From Panicum virgatum (lineage: Eukaryota > Streptophyta > Magnoliopsida > Poales > Poaceae), in contig NC_053150.1 in assembly GCF_016808335.1 (NCBI RefSeq), forward strand, positions 48,292,119 to 48,356,118: a DNA stretch of 64,000 nucleotides, in the 5' to 3' direction. How positions within the stretch are numbered: the stretch's first letter is position 1; the number at the start of each line of letters is the position of its first letter. Made by a program: the position numbers and the translations under genes. Below are positions 11,101-23,000 of this stretch, piece by piece. The notes below the pieces were generated by a model that was given only the letters and a program-made list of their open reading frames with translations, did not search any database and was not told the origin of the DNA.

Positions 11101-12275
11101 GAATTGATTATCTAGATGTAATAGAACTCTAGAGTCCGATTCAATAAAGCTGCTGCAATAAAAAAAACTCATTATATCCAGTAGTGTCCAGCTTTTGAGC
11201 TTCCATGCCTTTAAGAAAACAAACTTTTACCATATTTATTCTTGTTGGTTGTTTGGAATTAGGGGCTCCTTTCTACTGGTGTAATTATGTTACTAAGAAG
11301 CACAAAGACCAGTATGTTAAAGAATATGCAAGATACACATCCTAACACTTTTACATAGATTTCTGACTAATTGTGCTCAATACTACTGGAATTTCTTGCC
11401 TAAAGGCTGGTTCAGAAAACCTGATTGGAAACCCCCCACCTAAAAAAAACAACCAAAAAAGGTAAATAAAAAATTCTGATGACAGATGCAAAACAAATAT
11501 ACCAGTTCCCACCTATATTAATTATTTCAGAGTTTTGTGCCAGTAAACAGGTAGCGAACCTATGTTTCGAGCATATCATCATTGTGATTTCATGTTTACT
11601 GTTTGTCGTCATAAAATCTTGTCTACGACGAAATACCTGGGTTCTGAGATAGTGGGTTGTCAACGACGAGGTTGGATGATCTGTCCTCTTCCTTTGGAAG
11701 ATGTGGGTCTACCATAAGGCGGCGCCTCAAACTAACATATCTACAAGAAACAGGAAACCAATAAATCTTCATAAGTAGATATGACAACTTCTGCAGGAAG
11801 AAGGAACCAGGCCTCCAATACATAGATGACTCGTAGCCATGTGCACAATCAAACAACGAAGATATACCGAATTTTTACGAGTCATTTCTTGAGAACTTAG
11901 TCGAATTGCAGGCATTAACTCTTAGTTATTGAATTGTTTCCTTAAGAAAAGACATTTTTTTTCTCATCTCAATCATTGGAGGATGAGAACAACACCCGAC
12001 CTACACGAGAACCAAACCTAGAGCAAACTAACGAAATAACAGAATTGTAGCGCAAAAAACAGAACAGATTTCTGCCGACAAAAACATCCAAAACAAACAC
12101 ATGGTCGATGGGCACCATGAACAAAAGCCAATCAGCCTTACCTCCTCCTCGAATCAGCCGCCGCGCGGCGGAGCTCGTCGACGGAGGCCTCAGGCGACGC
12201 CGGTAGGATGCTGAGATCGACCCGCCACCGGACGCTTCGCAGATTCGCGAACCGCCGCCTCTCCTCCTCCGCCAT
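8179..12275 (-). CDS. TBC-domain Rab GTPase-activating protein (TBC1D5-like)
   Basis: Five exons on the minus strand (12275-12142, 11740-11637, 10972-10796, 10465-8565, 8328-8179) join in frame to 821 codons with GT/AG borders. The ATG opens MAEEERRRFANLRSVRWRVD. TBC domains accelerate GTP hydrolysis on Rab proteins with two catalytic fingers, and both are present: the arginine finger in VDQDLSRLYP (D99, R102) and the glutamine finger in YRQGM (Y136, Q138). The domain continues into exon 4 (FALRWLRVLFGREF, about residue 290). A long Ser/Asp-rich, probably disordered linker follows, then a short conserved-looking C-terminus ending LTELRKISNLLREM. This order matches the plant TBC1D5-like group; TBC1D5 in animals acts on Rab7 and retromer at endosomes, and that role here is inferred. 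The gene looks intact. Confidence 0.88.
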
Positions 12276-12375
12276 GCTCCCAGCTCCCCCCTTCAGCCGC
12301 AGGCGACTTTGACTTCCTCAAATCAACAGCACCGCAGGGGAGCCCAAGAACGAGCGTATCCACGAGACCAGACGC

Positions 12376-12383
12376 TATAAATA
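12376..12383 (+). promoter_or_regulatory. TATA-like box upstream of the TBC gene
   Basis: TATAAATA reads perfectly on the plus strand, about 100 bp upstream of the minus-strand TBC start codon. Read on the minus strand it is TATTTATA, a weaker but usable TATA box at a plausible distance. CT-rich DNA typical of a 5' leader lies between. No plus-strand gene follows it closely. Confidence 0.3.
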
Positions 12384-13560
12384 GCTGCGTGTATCTGTAT
12401 CGACCCAGAAAAGGAGGATCTTTTCTGGAATAAAGATCGGGATTTTGGAGGATTTTGGTGGGGAAGAGGGGAGAGGTTAGAGGAGATGATTTTTCCTCCC
12501 CTCTTCTGTGCTCGCGAGAATGGCGCCCTGGGTTTGTTGGGGGGTGGATGATTTGGCTGCCAGGGAGGCTGGGTGAGCAGGCAGGGCAACGCAGCAAGGG
12601 GAAGGAGGGAGGGTGTCTCCCTCTCTCTTATTATCTTGCTTTTTTTTCTTCTATTTTCTGTTTATTATTAGGAGAGAGAATCTAGAAGATGTTAGGGATT
12701 TTGTTCTCTATTGGAAGGGAGAAGCTAAGTTGGTTAGACAGCCAGACGGAGATGCTGACTAGGATAACTAGTGAGTGATTGGCTTGGTGGCTTGGCTTAT
12801 TGGCTTCATCTTTTGTTCTTGTCTATCTATCTTAGAAGTATTTTAGAAAAAAATATTGATGTAGTTCTCATGATATTGTTTTCCATATCGCTCTTTTTCT
12901 TGTGTGTTTTGTTGTGAAGGGAGCAGGAATGGGTGGGAGGAGAGAGGTTGGAATGATGATGATGATGATGTGCCCTCGCTGCTCTGTGGTCTATTTTGGC
13001 GAAGGGATGAAACAATAAAATTTTGGCCCATGATTTTTTGTACATCATCTTCAAGCAGAAGGATTTATTTTCATGTTGCTTCAATAATTAGTAGGAGGCC
13101 ATGCCTATGTATATATGGGTTGAGATTCAACGCATCTATATATATCACTTGAATATAATGGAAGCTAAAATCTGGTGTTACAAATGCTATCAATATGCTT
13201 GAAAGTGCAATTTTCATAAAACAATGTCGCTATTTGACTACAATTAGTTGTGACAATATCCACGAAACATACCGGATGCTTGAAAACTCGGTGTAGAATA
13301 ATATAAAACAATTTGTGGCAAGATGTAATATGAAATATCTCTTCTCGCTTAGCTAAATTCGCTCATGGCATCCGGGTTTTCATTCAATGGAATTTCTTTA
13401 TCTTCTGATTCGCATAACACAAGGGCATGCCATTGTGCCAAGAACAGGCACGTAGATAATATATAGGCCACATAAAATGCCGTCCCATTGATAATTTCGA
13501 ATTTTTCACATGTGAGCACACATTGGTCAAACTAACAAAATTGCTGGAGAAGTAAAACAT
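12384..13560. other. Intergenic, includes a short GAT microsatellite
   Basis: Nothing gene-like. A (GAT)n run of about six units lies at 12952-12970. The rest is AT-rich with purine-rich stretches. Confidence 0.4.
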
Positions 13561-13692
13561 TGGTTAAGGACGGAGATTACAGACGAAATCTGCAATTAGT
13601 TTTGTAATTAGTCTACATTTAGTACTTCAAATATTAAAAAATCTCTTCCAAAAACAAAAAAAACACAAAATGCAAAGTGATCTAAACACACC
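13561..13692 (-). mobile_element. Truncated GTGTTTAGATCAC-type MITE fragment
   Basis: Read on the minus strand it starts GGTGTGTTTAGATCACTTTG and runs through TTTGAAGTACTAAATGTAGACTAATTACAAAACTAATTGCA in fragments, closely matching the plus-strand copy at 22791. The far end is missing; the Copia-like block begins where it stops. Confidence 0.6.
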
Positions 13693-15560
13693 TGAGGGAC
13701 CGAAGGGGCGACCAGAGGGGGGTGAATGGGAGCCGATTCAGAAATTTTTGCAAACTGAAACATCGGCTTAGTCCCAAAGTGCACACCCAACCCTAGAGTC
13801 CTAGGCACAGTTTGGAGTAGCTATGGAGGAGCTATACCAACACAAGAAAGCCCTAGGAACGCAATCGAACCAACACGAAAACAAACAGCGAAAAGAGGCA
13901 GCTAAAAATACGCAAGGTATACTCACCGGTTAAACCGACGTGCAGAGCCTGCAGCAGTGAAAACACCCACACCGGTTAAACCGACGCTACGGTTTAAACT
14001 GCGTCGGTTCAACCGGTGATAGAACACCGGATGATCCGACAAAATCGATCACGAGCGCCGGTGTGGTTGTCCAGAGGGACACCAAAACTCGATGCAAAGC
14101 ACCGGTTAAAACCGATGCTAGCAAAACCGAAACACCGGTACAGTTGTCCAGAGACTTTGCAACACGAATCAAATAAACACCGGTTGAACCGATGATAGAA
14201 GACTTCTATACACCGGTGCAACAAGCAGAACACCAAAACCCTAACACTCGAACTCTTACTCACCGGTTGAAACCGACGCACCATGTTCAAAAACGTCGGT
14301 TAACCGGTGATAGGTAAAAACTCAGCCCGACGCAAAAACCCTGTTTTCAGCCTGCGCCTTGTCAAAAATTCGATGTTCGAAGGGATTGAATCAAGTCCAA
14401 ATCTTACCAAATTTTTGGGGGGTATGATCACAAAGGACTTGTGAACACATCCATGGAAGGAATCGACGAATCACTCCATGGTTTGAGAGGAATCGAGGAG
14501 AAAAACCGAGCTAGAACGGGGTTTTCTCAAGAAGGTGAAAACTTCAAGAACTTCGATTCTAAAAGGGCTCGTGATTCCTAGAGATTTTGCACTAGGCAAG
14601 AGGGATTAGAATCACTTCAAAGAGCTCAAAGACCATCACGATCTCGTGCATAAGAATCGACAAAGGAAAATCGAATTCATCATCAAAAGTAAGCACAGAA
14701 ACGTACGAGATTGAAATGAATTCAAAACCCCGGAGGGCACAAGGAGGATTGGGCCTCCTTTCCCACACAATCTCAGTACAAAGTCTTCAAGAATCCATCC
14801 CTAAAATCCTAAGCCTAGAGTGGAAGGAGGGGAGGAGGAAGAGAAGAAACAGAGGAGGCGACTGGGAGGAGGCGGCGCTTGCTGTCTAGAACGCCCGGAA
14901 AAAGAGAGAGAGGGGGGTGAGGGGGGTTTTTTAACCTCCAACAACTACTCAACACCAAAAGACTAAACTACCCTAGACCAATAATAAATACTAGAAAGCC
15001 CGTAGGGGCAAAACCGGAAAAAGATACAGGGACTCATCCGACGGTCGAGGTTTTTTCTTCGAGTCGAAGTCTTCTCCGCGATGCTTGCCACGTGGATGAA
15101 GCTCCGTCCGCGGTTTTGGAGGGTCCGCGAAAACCGGGTAGGGTGGCTGGTTTTGAGAAAACGTTCAAAATTCCACACGCTGGGAAGATTCCCGCCGCCA
15201 TGCCGTGGCCCTAGACGCCGTTAGCGCCTCAGCCTTCTGACGCCCTAGACGCCGCCCGACGCTCGTCACCCCCTCCTCGCCCGCAGGCGAGGGCCCTAGA
15301 CCGCCGTCGACGCCCGTCGCCTCCGTCAGTCCCGAGACCGACGCCCGTGCCTCCACGACTTGGCGTCTTCTAAATACCAGCCGTCCGTCTGCTTGGTTTT
15401 GTGGCGGCAAACCAAGAAACCCGCCTTCCGTCGCTGCTTGCGCCCTTGATCCAGGAGTGGACGCCACAGCTGCCGCCCGGCCCGAGCTCCTTCACGGCAA
15501 CTCTCCGTCGACACTCGACGCCCGTGTACCTACAATCCAAAGACCAAGCGCACGATCACA
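13693..15560 (-). mobile_element. Non-coding part of a Copia-like LTR retrotransposon
   Basis: The phrase AGAGGGGGGTGAATGGG near 13715 and many copies of (CA)CCGGTT(A/G)AACCGAC between 13925 and 14310 are marks I associate with grass SIRE/Opie/Ji-type Copia elements, here probably read from the minus strand. The half-site ACCGGT occurs at least nine times in under 400 bp in both orientations. No gag or pol is recognisable. The right part (15180-15500) is GC-rich with repeated CGCCCTAGACGCC phrases. Boundaries are approximate. Confidence 0.4.
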
Positions 15561-16669
15561 CCGCACGGTTGATAATTCACTCATCACAAGAAGAATAGAG
15601 TACTTTTATTCCTCAACACCCTTAGCGAGGTAACTTTTAGAAAGAGAAGAAGCGAAATCGCTAGTGAATAATAGAACCAGTTTCAAATATTTTTTATGAA
15701 ATTCGTTCGAAAAGCTGACTGACTTCATTCATTCGTGGTCGTTTGCACCTAAAACAATTAATGCATATTAGCTCGTGAAAAAGAATGAGGAGCTTGATAT
15801 ACGCCATTGGTAGTTCATGCATTATTGTCACTGCAGTTGCTGCCGAAAGAACCCCAGACCGGGCGAATCTTGCATACTGTAGCAACCCTCCAGAGCTGTA
15901 GCATGTAGATCCCAGCTTACTACATGACGCAAACAAATTGTCCGCTTTTTTAGTGGTGTTGTTGTAACTGCATTCCATTTATCAATTCTTCAGTATTGTT
16001 TCATATATAGAGATAGAGAAGAAGGGTTCTCCAGTCTTCATTCTTGTTAACTTGATTTTTAAAGAAAAGGAAACCAATCACGCTATACGAATCTGATAGC
16101 AAGTGTCCTCTAAACAAAACTATCTATGACGTATATAAAATGGGTACACTGCACTCCGTCACAACGCTAACGTATCACCAGCAGCCTTGATGTTAGAACA
16201 AATCAACAGAGCAGCTGGAGAAGATGAATGCCGATAAGCTAACCAGCCATTGATTAGCATTCAGGTTGCTTAGGGTCTAAAACGACAGGAGAACTGTACC
16301 ACCAAATTTTTTTTGGTACAGCGATCAACAAAAATCTCAGCCACACGATGGTCACCCCAGCATCAGACCTCAGCCACACGATCGTCAACCGACCTTTCCA
16401 GACAACTGTTGTCTTGAGAAATGCAGGGCGTACGAAACCGGCAGCAACGCATGCCCAGCAAGTTCCGGCACGTTTCCGCTCCGACTCCGGCTCCAGCTCA
16501 CCGACGGCGACTCTCGAATCATGTTGCTTTACATCTTGCTCAAAATTTCGTTGTCTCGTGCAAGTAATGTTAATTTGGAGTGTTCTATTATTAGTGTCCT
16601 CTTCCACAGGTTGAAAGAGATCAGACCAGGCGACCAACCTTTGCGCGGTCAACGGTGTTGTCGCCCTAT
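15561..16669. other. No gene seen
   Basis: AT-rich intergenic DNA with scattered short open frames that lack recognisable domains. Confidence 0.4.
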
Positions 16670-17107
16670 GAGCATCTCCAGTAGGATTTCTAAAATTAAG
16701 TTATTAAATTCTATTTTAGAAGTTCACTTCTAAAATTTAGGAGGTCAAAATATGTCATCTACTCCAACAGACCTAACTAAATGGGCTTCTATTTTAGAAG
16801 TTCACTTCTAAAATTTAGGAGGTCAAAATATGTCATCTACTCCAACAGACCTAACTAAATGGGCTTCTATTTCTTTTGAGTCCCACATGTCATTCATATC
16901 TGAGCATCTCTTCTCATAGAAAAAAAGGTGAGTCCCACAATTTGGAAGTTGGAATGGTGGACTACCAAATTGAGAGGCTGGAGGAAGGAATTTAGAAGCC
17001 CTTCTAAAATAGCAGCTCATATAAAAGCTTTGCTGGAGATGAATTTTTACATTCACCAACTAAATCATTGGATGGTAGCTCATTTAGTAGGTCTGCTAGA
17101 GTTGCTC
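16670..17107. mobile_element. GAGCATCTCCAG-type MITE with internal tandem duplication
   Basis: The left end GAGCATCTCCAGTAG pairs with the inverse of the right end CTGCTAGAGTTGCTC, a TIR family very common in grasses. Two exact 78-bp tandem copies sit inside (16710-16787 and 16788-16865). No coding capacity. Flanks (CTAT left, TAAG right) do not give a clear target duplication. Confidence 0.7.
16710..16865 (+). repeat. Two exact 78-bp tandem copies inside the MITE
   Basis: The unit starts TCTATTTTAGAAGTTCACTT and ends TAACTAAATGGGCT, and the two copies are identical by eye. Each unit itself contains the inverted pair TTTTAGAAGT / ACTTCTAAAA, so it can fold. Identity suggests a recent duplication after insertion. 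Confidence 0.9.
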
Positions 17108-17819
17108 TAAGTAGATCAGACAGAGTTCGAATCCTAACAGGCACAAATCGAACGGGCTATTCGAGTTGCTCGCGTAGATCTCATCCGATTAAAGTTCTTT
17201 GCCGAGCTTTTAAGATGACTATGCTAACCAAACACACGTGAACAACAAAAAGGGTAAAGAAATTAAGATGAGATTAAGATGAGTTACAGTCACGGTGAGA
17301 TAATGACGCGATGACGCTGCCGCCTCTTGCTTAATTTGCTAGGTTTTTTGGTGTTAGCTTCATGATGTACGATTTTGGACGTGTGCTAGTAGTACCTTCA
17401 TGGAACTCAACATCAGTTCCTGCTTGCCCAGCACTGCACGTTTCGACGTCAATTTCCTTCCACTTTCTTGCGTGACCTGGTAAACGATAGCGTGCTTCAG
17501 CCGCCAAACTTCGTATTTATACTGTTTATTTAATCGCTATCGCCGAATTAAACTCACGATCTGGCTGTCAAGAAAAGGAGGCTAATAATGAGGATTACAG
17601 AGCTGTCGGTGTCTGAATTTAACTTGGACGTTTCTTTCGCCCGAGTACGTGAATACTAGCTACATATACAGATATGCATCGTCAGAAGCAGAGCATGTCA
17701 CGTTTGTACATGCTTGTCTGTCCATCTTCCCATCCGATTCAGCAGAGCCCAGCTGGCGCTGACTGTACCCATTGTAGACGCGTACTGGCGGCTGGTTTGA
17801 CGGTTTGACTCGATTTTGA
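17108..17819. other. No gene seen
   Basis: AT-rich intergenic DNA. A tRNA-like B-box string occurs just after the MITE but does not fold as a tRNA. Confidence 0.4.
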
Positions 17820-18041
17820 GCTCCGGTCGACATTTTTTGGACTTGGCTACTGTAGCACTTTCGTTTTTATTTGATAATTAGTGTCCAATCTTGGACTAAT
17901 TAGGCTCAAAAGATTCATCTCATCATTTACAACTAAACTGTGCAATTAATTATTTTTAAATTACATTTAATATTCCATACATGTGTCCAAAAATTCGATG
18001 TGACGGAAAATCTTTAAAATTTTTGGGAACTAAACAGGGCC
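17820..18041 (-). mobile_element. GGCCCTGTTTAGTT-type MITE, left end degraded
   Basis: Read on the minus strand it begins GGCCCTGTTTAGTTCCCAAA and continues through the typical body (CGTCACATCGAATTTTTGGACACATG, then TTAATTGCACAGTTTA and CCTAATTAGTCCAAGATTGG). Related copies occur at 22791 and 27769. The opposite terminus is not recognisable, so this copy is probably truncated near 17820. Confidence 0.65.
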
Positions 18042-19884
18042 TCATTTGGAGTAGTTGCACTATAGGTGTAGTTCTGTGAATTAGTACAATGATTGTCCTG
18101 ACTGCAGAAGAATGGGAAGAAAAAAATTGTTACTGCAACCAGCACCTTCCTTTTTTTTTCCAGCTCACTGTCACTCATCACTCTGGTGAACACCTGAATA
18201 CACAGGAGTGCAATACAATGACTCTCCCCCCTTCTTGACTGACCAGGTACAGGGGCACACAATCTTCTAGTACCGAAGAAGAAATCGTGAGATTAATTTT
18301 GATAGCTGTTGATGCAGCAACTAGGCATATTTAGGTCTTAACCAACAATTGTGCTGCGCAGATATGGTGTTTTTTTCTCCAGGCTTGAGAAGCAGTTGAC
18401 CGGCAATGGTACTGGCAGTGGTGGTGGTACTGCTCTCATGTGCCCATCACTACTACTATTTTTCTAGTGCGATCATTTGTGCTGCTACCTTGTCTGGTTA
18501 GATGGATCCAGTAGTGCAATGGACATGTCATGTACCCTGGTTGAAATATTTAATATTCCCCGGGATCACCTCAATCAGAAAGATTTAAGAATTCATGCCA
18601 GGTCGACGAAACCATACTTAAGTTGGCATTATCCATGCATGTGCATCTCTTAGTCCAAACGAAATATATGCATAAAAAAAGCAACATAACTTTCTTTTGC
18701 GTATTATTACGCGTCAATAATCTAATCACTATACCTTTTTCTTTTTGAAGAAAATAATTTAATCACTATAGTTTTCACCCAATAAAATTACGTATTCGAC
18801 TTCATATCCTAATCTTTTGCAGTGGAGACTCGATACATAGTTTTTTTTAAAAAAAAATCATTGCTACATTATACTACTAATATTTTTTTTTAGTTGTTTG
18901 GTTGCTGACGTCGTGGTCGGTGCCACCGCCACCACCACCGCCACCGCCTCTGGTGACCGGCCCCGGACAGGTTCGGTGAGACTCCGCTTTTGCTCGGTGT
19001 AATTAACCTTCTGCTCATGTTGCAAGCCAATGGCGATCTCACACACTGTGCCGGCTCGTTATTTTTAATCGGCAAATTATGGCGCCAATAATTAGTGTAG
19101 CTAGCTTAGCTCCAAACCAAGAACAGTTCCCCGTCCTCAAATTTTGTCACCGGTCGCTTTCTGCCACCGGCTGAATATGCTGTTCACTCATACTACTGTA
19201 CTAGCTAATCAGATTTATGCATGCCCTTGAAATAAATAGGGTTACAGTTTGCTATGTGTGTTCTACATCAAAGTGGCGGTTTGGATTTTAGGGGGCTAGT
19301 ATGGTCTCGAACACTCTAGAGGTCGAGCTGCATGTCAACGCTCAAAGGAGGAAAGACAGTTTTACAAAAGTAGTTAGTGGCTTGTTACACTTAGGTTCTA
19401 CTTCTAGATAATAAATAAAATCGTCAGGCCTAATTTTAAGTATGTGACTTTGTGATAGCAGAGACATGAATGGCTTCAGGTCACTTGCCTCAATCATCAT
19501 ATATCTATGATGCAGGGGTGTGAATGATTTTAGGTTACTTGCTACACAACTATAGTTAGGGGTATTGGTCTTACATTACAAGTTGCAGGGCTAATAAGCA
19601 GCCTACCAAAGTGGAATAAGTTGTCCCAATATATAATGAGCATCATTACTACTACTAACTCCTAGGTTCTAATGCAAACAAAAAGTAGCCAGTGTGGACC
19701 AGATCGGTTCTCCACCAATACGTGCATTATCAGCGATTTAGAGTGGACCACTAGTGGAGCCAGAAATGTTTCTCAACCACAGATCTCGGCCACCATTTTT
19801 TTTTGTTTTTTTAAAAAATGACGCTCCAGCTGAACAAAACCAAATTGAATACTGAACCCAACTGGAGGTTCAACAGGGGCAGAA
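18042..19884. other. 1.8 kb without a recognisable gene
   Basis: AT-rich intergenic DNA. A short GC-rich (GGTGGC)n-like patch at 18915-18960 and long T/A runs near 18841 and 18885 are the only structure seen. Confidence 0.4.
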
Positions 19885-20375
19885 ATTTCAGTAGCCAGTC
19901 CTTAACTCTGTGCCATCGATCCAAGAAGCATGATTCTGAAAGAAATTCACACCCAGGTAGGTCGACTGTGACAGAAAGTGCAAGAGAGTCGCACATGAAA
20001 GTGCTGAACAGCAGGAGCAGAAAATTCAGTAGGCACCATGTACTATCAAAGAAGCACGACTGGATCTGAAATTTATCTTCCTTTTTTTTCACATCCAGGT
20101 AGTTTGACTTTGTGTGAAAGCGCAGGAGAGTCGCATATAATTATATAAAAATGTCGAAGAATCTAACTCAGCTTGAACTTAATTACTGAACCAACTAGAA
20201 ATTGATCAGGAATTCGGGATCAGCAATCTCAGTTGCCAGTCCTTAGCTCTGTGCCTCTGCACCATGACTCTGAAAGGTTTTTTTTTTGGACATCTAGGTA
20301 GTAGGTTGACTGTGACAGAAAGTGAAGCAGAGTACCACATGAAAATGCTGAAGAATCTAATTCTGCCCAGGCGGC
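19885..20375 (+). repeat. Three diverged copies of an unidentified repeat
   Basis: The ordered phrases 'CAGT(A/T)GCCAGTCCTTA(A/G)CTCTGTGCC', 'CATCCAGGTAG' and 'GACTGTGACAGAAAGTG...CACATGAAA' recur at about 19889-20005, 20085-20150 (right part only) and 20232-20375. Copies differ by many substitutions and indels, so the amplification is old. No coding function is evident. Confidence 0.55.
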
Positions 20376-22076
20376 AGGCACACAAGGCAACGAGGGAAAA
20401 GGATAACGAGGAAGACGACCTGCATCGACAGCCACGTATGTGTTCCGTGGACTGGACAGGTCGGTCAGGCTTGAGGTTCGTCTCACCACCTCCCTGTGAA
20501 TTCGCAAACGGCCATCGCATTCTTACAGCTCGCACGTACGGCCAACGAAGGTGATGGCGTCGCTCTGAACAAGGACGAAAATGGTTGTTTTTATTCAGTG
20601 GTGTATATATATTTATTTTAACTTGACAACTGGTGGATTTTTTTAGATAAAATTGACAACTTGTGGTGTTAGGCAGTAATGAATGAATGCATACATCACT
20701 ATAGATGTCATCACGAACAGCAACTGGGAGTTAGTTTTTGGGCTCAAGGAATAAAGTTTTTGTGCACAATAATAATCAATGGTAGTACATTCAGATTATT
20801 GAAGTGTGTCACATGAACACTGTTGTTAATTACCTGCACATGCTGCATGATTGTACTGGATCCAGAAGACAGAGAGAGATGAATAAGATAGTGCCGGAAA
20901 TTGGGTGTGGTTGAGAAGGCAAGGATCAGAAGAGATAGAACAACAAAAAGAAGATGCTGAATTCTATAATGTGGGAAGTTGGGTGTGGTTCTGAAGATAA
21001 GGATCGAACTGGTCCAACAAACATATATTCCGAGCATATCTCCCGGCTGTTTAGGTGGACAGGTTCTGAGCCACTGGTGGCTGGTCACTGCATTTTCTAT
21101 GGCTGCAATTGCCTCCTGTCAACTTTATTGATTTGATATCCATGTGTCCGCTGTCAGAAACCATATCAACTTTACTCCCTGTAACATACTAGAAGATTAC
21201 CACTCGACATTTCCAGCTTAATTCTTAAGTATAGAATTTGTTTTTATTTCGCCAGTATTCGTATCTTTGTGCTTTCCTTCGATTGATCAGTCCGGATGGT
21301 AGTGTTTCAGTTTCAGTCTGCCTAGTGCTTCTCGATCAGCTTATCGGAAGCCACAGAGTGGCGATCAGCTCATTACGTCGTCGACCTCTGAAGTCCGGCC
21401 AAGGCCGTGTCGTCTGTCCTCTGTCGAGATGAGGAACACGGCGAGCAGCGCGCGCATACAGACACACCCACGTCCTTCTTTCACCGGCGAGCAGCAGCTG
21501 GTCTGAGGCGCCGGCCGGCCGGTGCTGTCGTCGCGTCAGAATCTACGCCGTCGAGTTCATTGCCGCTCGTGCGCCTGACCGGCTCGACGATCGTGGTCTG
21601 CAATTCCTCTTCAGAGATGCGCTTCAATACTCAGTAGACTGCATCACTGTAGTGATCGATGAGCTACGACGACAGTAGGCTAATGCTACACATACGGCGT
21701 GATTAGTTTTTTTCTCTCTCTTTCGAATGACAGGACAGACAATGAGACAACGGAATGATCAGAGGTTAGCGGGAGGCTGATGTGTCTCTTGATTATTCCT
21801 GCATTCTTCGGAGCATGGTCGGCGTGTGGCGGCGCCTGCATGCCGACGTGCACCGGCATGCCGTGCGTGGTGCTTCCATCGGACGGTCGGAGCACCAGCC
21901 GACTAGCCGAGTGCGCTGACGAGAGCTTTCGAGTCCACTACCGGCCAGCGAGCTGGCATGCCCGGCACGTGGTGATGTCAAGCCAGAATGTAGCAAGGGA
22001 TTAGGGATGTGTAGTGTCCTTTTTCTGAAAGCAAGTTCAGGATTAGACAAAAACGCTGTAGTTTGCGCGTGAACAC
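20376..22076. other. 1.7 kb without a recognisable gene
   Basis: Two diverged copies of a roughly 60-bp phrase (GGGTGTGGTTGAGAAGGCAAG and GGGTGTGGTTCTGAAGATAAG) lie at 20900-21005. The GC-rich patches at 21360-21600 and 21810-21980 are open in several frames but show no family signature. Confidence 0.4.
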
Positions 22077-22664
22077 CAGGGTTAAAAAAACTGTTGGGTT
22101 TGACCGATTACCGGTCAAACCGATTCGGGCCGGTTACGATTTGGGCCGGTACCCAACCGGCCCAAATTCAAAATTCAAATTTGAATTCAAAAAAATGAAA
22201 ATTTTCCAAAAAATACTTCAAGTTGCGATGAATCTAATGGTGTTATTTTTTTTAAATATTCGTTCATTTAGTATACTTTGCGAGCATTTGAAGTTAAACA
22301 AAAAAACGTGGATACAAAAGTATACAAATACAATGTAAAAGTAGTACAAAAGAGGACTGGAGGGTTCATTTAGTCTAAAACATGTTATACAAATATTCTT
22401 TTAGTATACTTTGCGGGCATTTGAATTTAAACCAAAAAGGAAAAAAATGAATTTGGTCGGTTACCACTCAAACCGACATGTTACCAGTCAAACCGACCGG
22501 TAACCGGTCAAACCGGACTAGTAAACCGGTCAAACCGGTCGGTAAGCCGATCGGAACCGGTTGAACATGCGATTTTGAATTCCACCAGTTTCCAGTCAAA
22601 CCGGTCCGATAAACCGCTACCGGAGGGCGGCGGTTTGACCGGACCGGTCGGAAAAAAAACGTTG
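22077..22664. mobile_element. Non-autonomous hAT-type element rich in TACCGGTCAAACCG
   Basis: The element starts CAGGGTTAAAAAAAC and its inverse right end reads CAACGTTTTTTTTCC. It is flanked by the perfect 8-bp direct repeat GTGAACAC at 22069-22076 and 22665-22672. An 8-bp duplication with CA-starting short TIRs is the hAT signature. The subterminal DNA on both sides is packed with GGTCAAACCGG / CCGGTTTGACC motifs in both orientations, like subterminal transposase-binding repeats. No transposase is encoded. Confidence 0.75.
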
Positions 22665-22790
22665 GTGAACACAGGCTAGGCCCAAACTCCCGCAGCCCGT
22701 TTGTATAAATTTGTATGGCCCCATCCAGCAGAACGTACGCATAGCTTTCGCTCGTGGATCAGGGTGATTGCATTGCACTTTTAGATTTTA
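22665..22790. other. Short intergenic spacer between the hAT-type element and a MITE
   Basis: Contains the right target duplication GTGAACAC and ends in the TTA that precedes the next MITE. Confidence 0.5.
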
Positions 22791-23000
22791 GGTCTTGTTT
22801 AGATCACTTTGTATTTTGCATTTTTAGAAGGAAATCTTCAACATTTGAAGTATTAAATATAGACTAATCACAAAACTAATTACATATCTCGTCTGTAAAT
22901 TACGATACGAATCTAATGAGCCTAATTAATCCATCATTAGAGCATGTTTACTGTAGCATTACTATAGCAATTTAGTATCTAATCACGTCCTAATATAGTA
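22791..23000 (+). mobile_element. GGTCTTGTTTAGATCAC-type MITE, right end truncated
   Basis: Follows a TTA and begins GGTCTTGTTTAGATCACTTT. The body matches the 13561-13692 copy (TTTGAAGTATTAAATATAGA, AATTACATATCTCGTCTGTA). It loses similarity near a GTAGCATTACTATAGC stretch, directly before the 5' truncation point of the LINE. Confidence 0.65.

Noticed and set aside
17075..17145. tRNA-like string (GGTAGCTCATTTAGTAGG followed by GAGTTCGAATCCTAAC)
   Set aside because: A-box- and B-box-like words are present, but the T-arm does not pair, there is no acceptor stem, and the left half is the end of a MITE.
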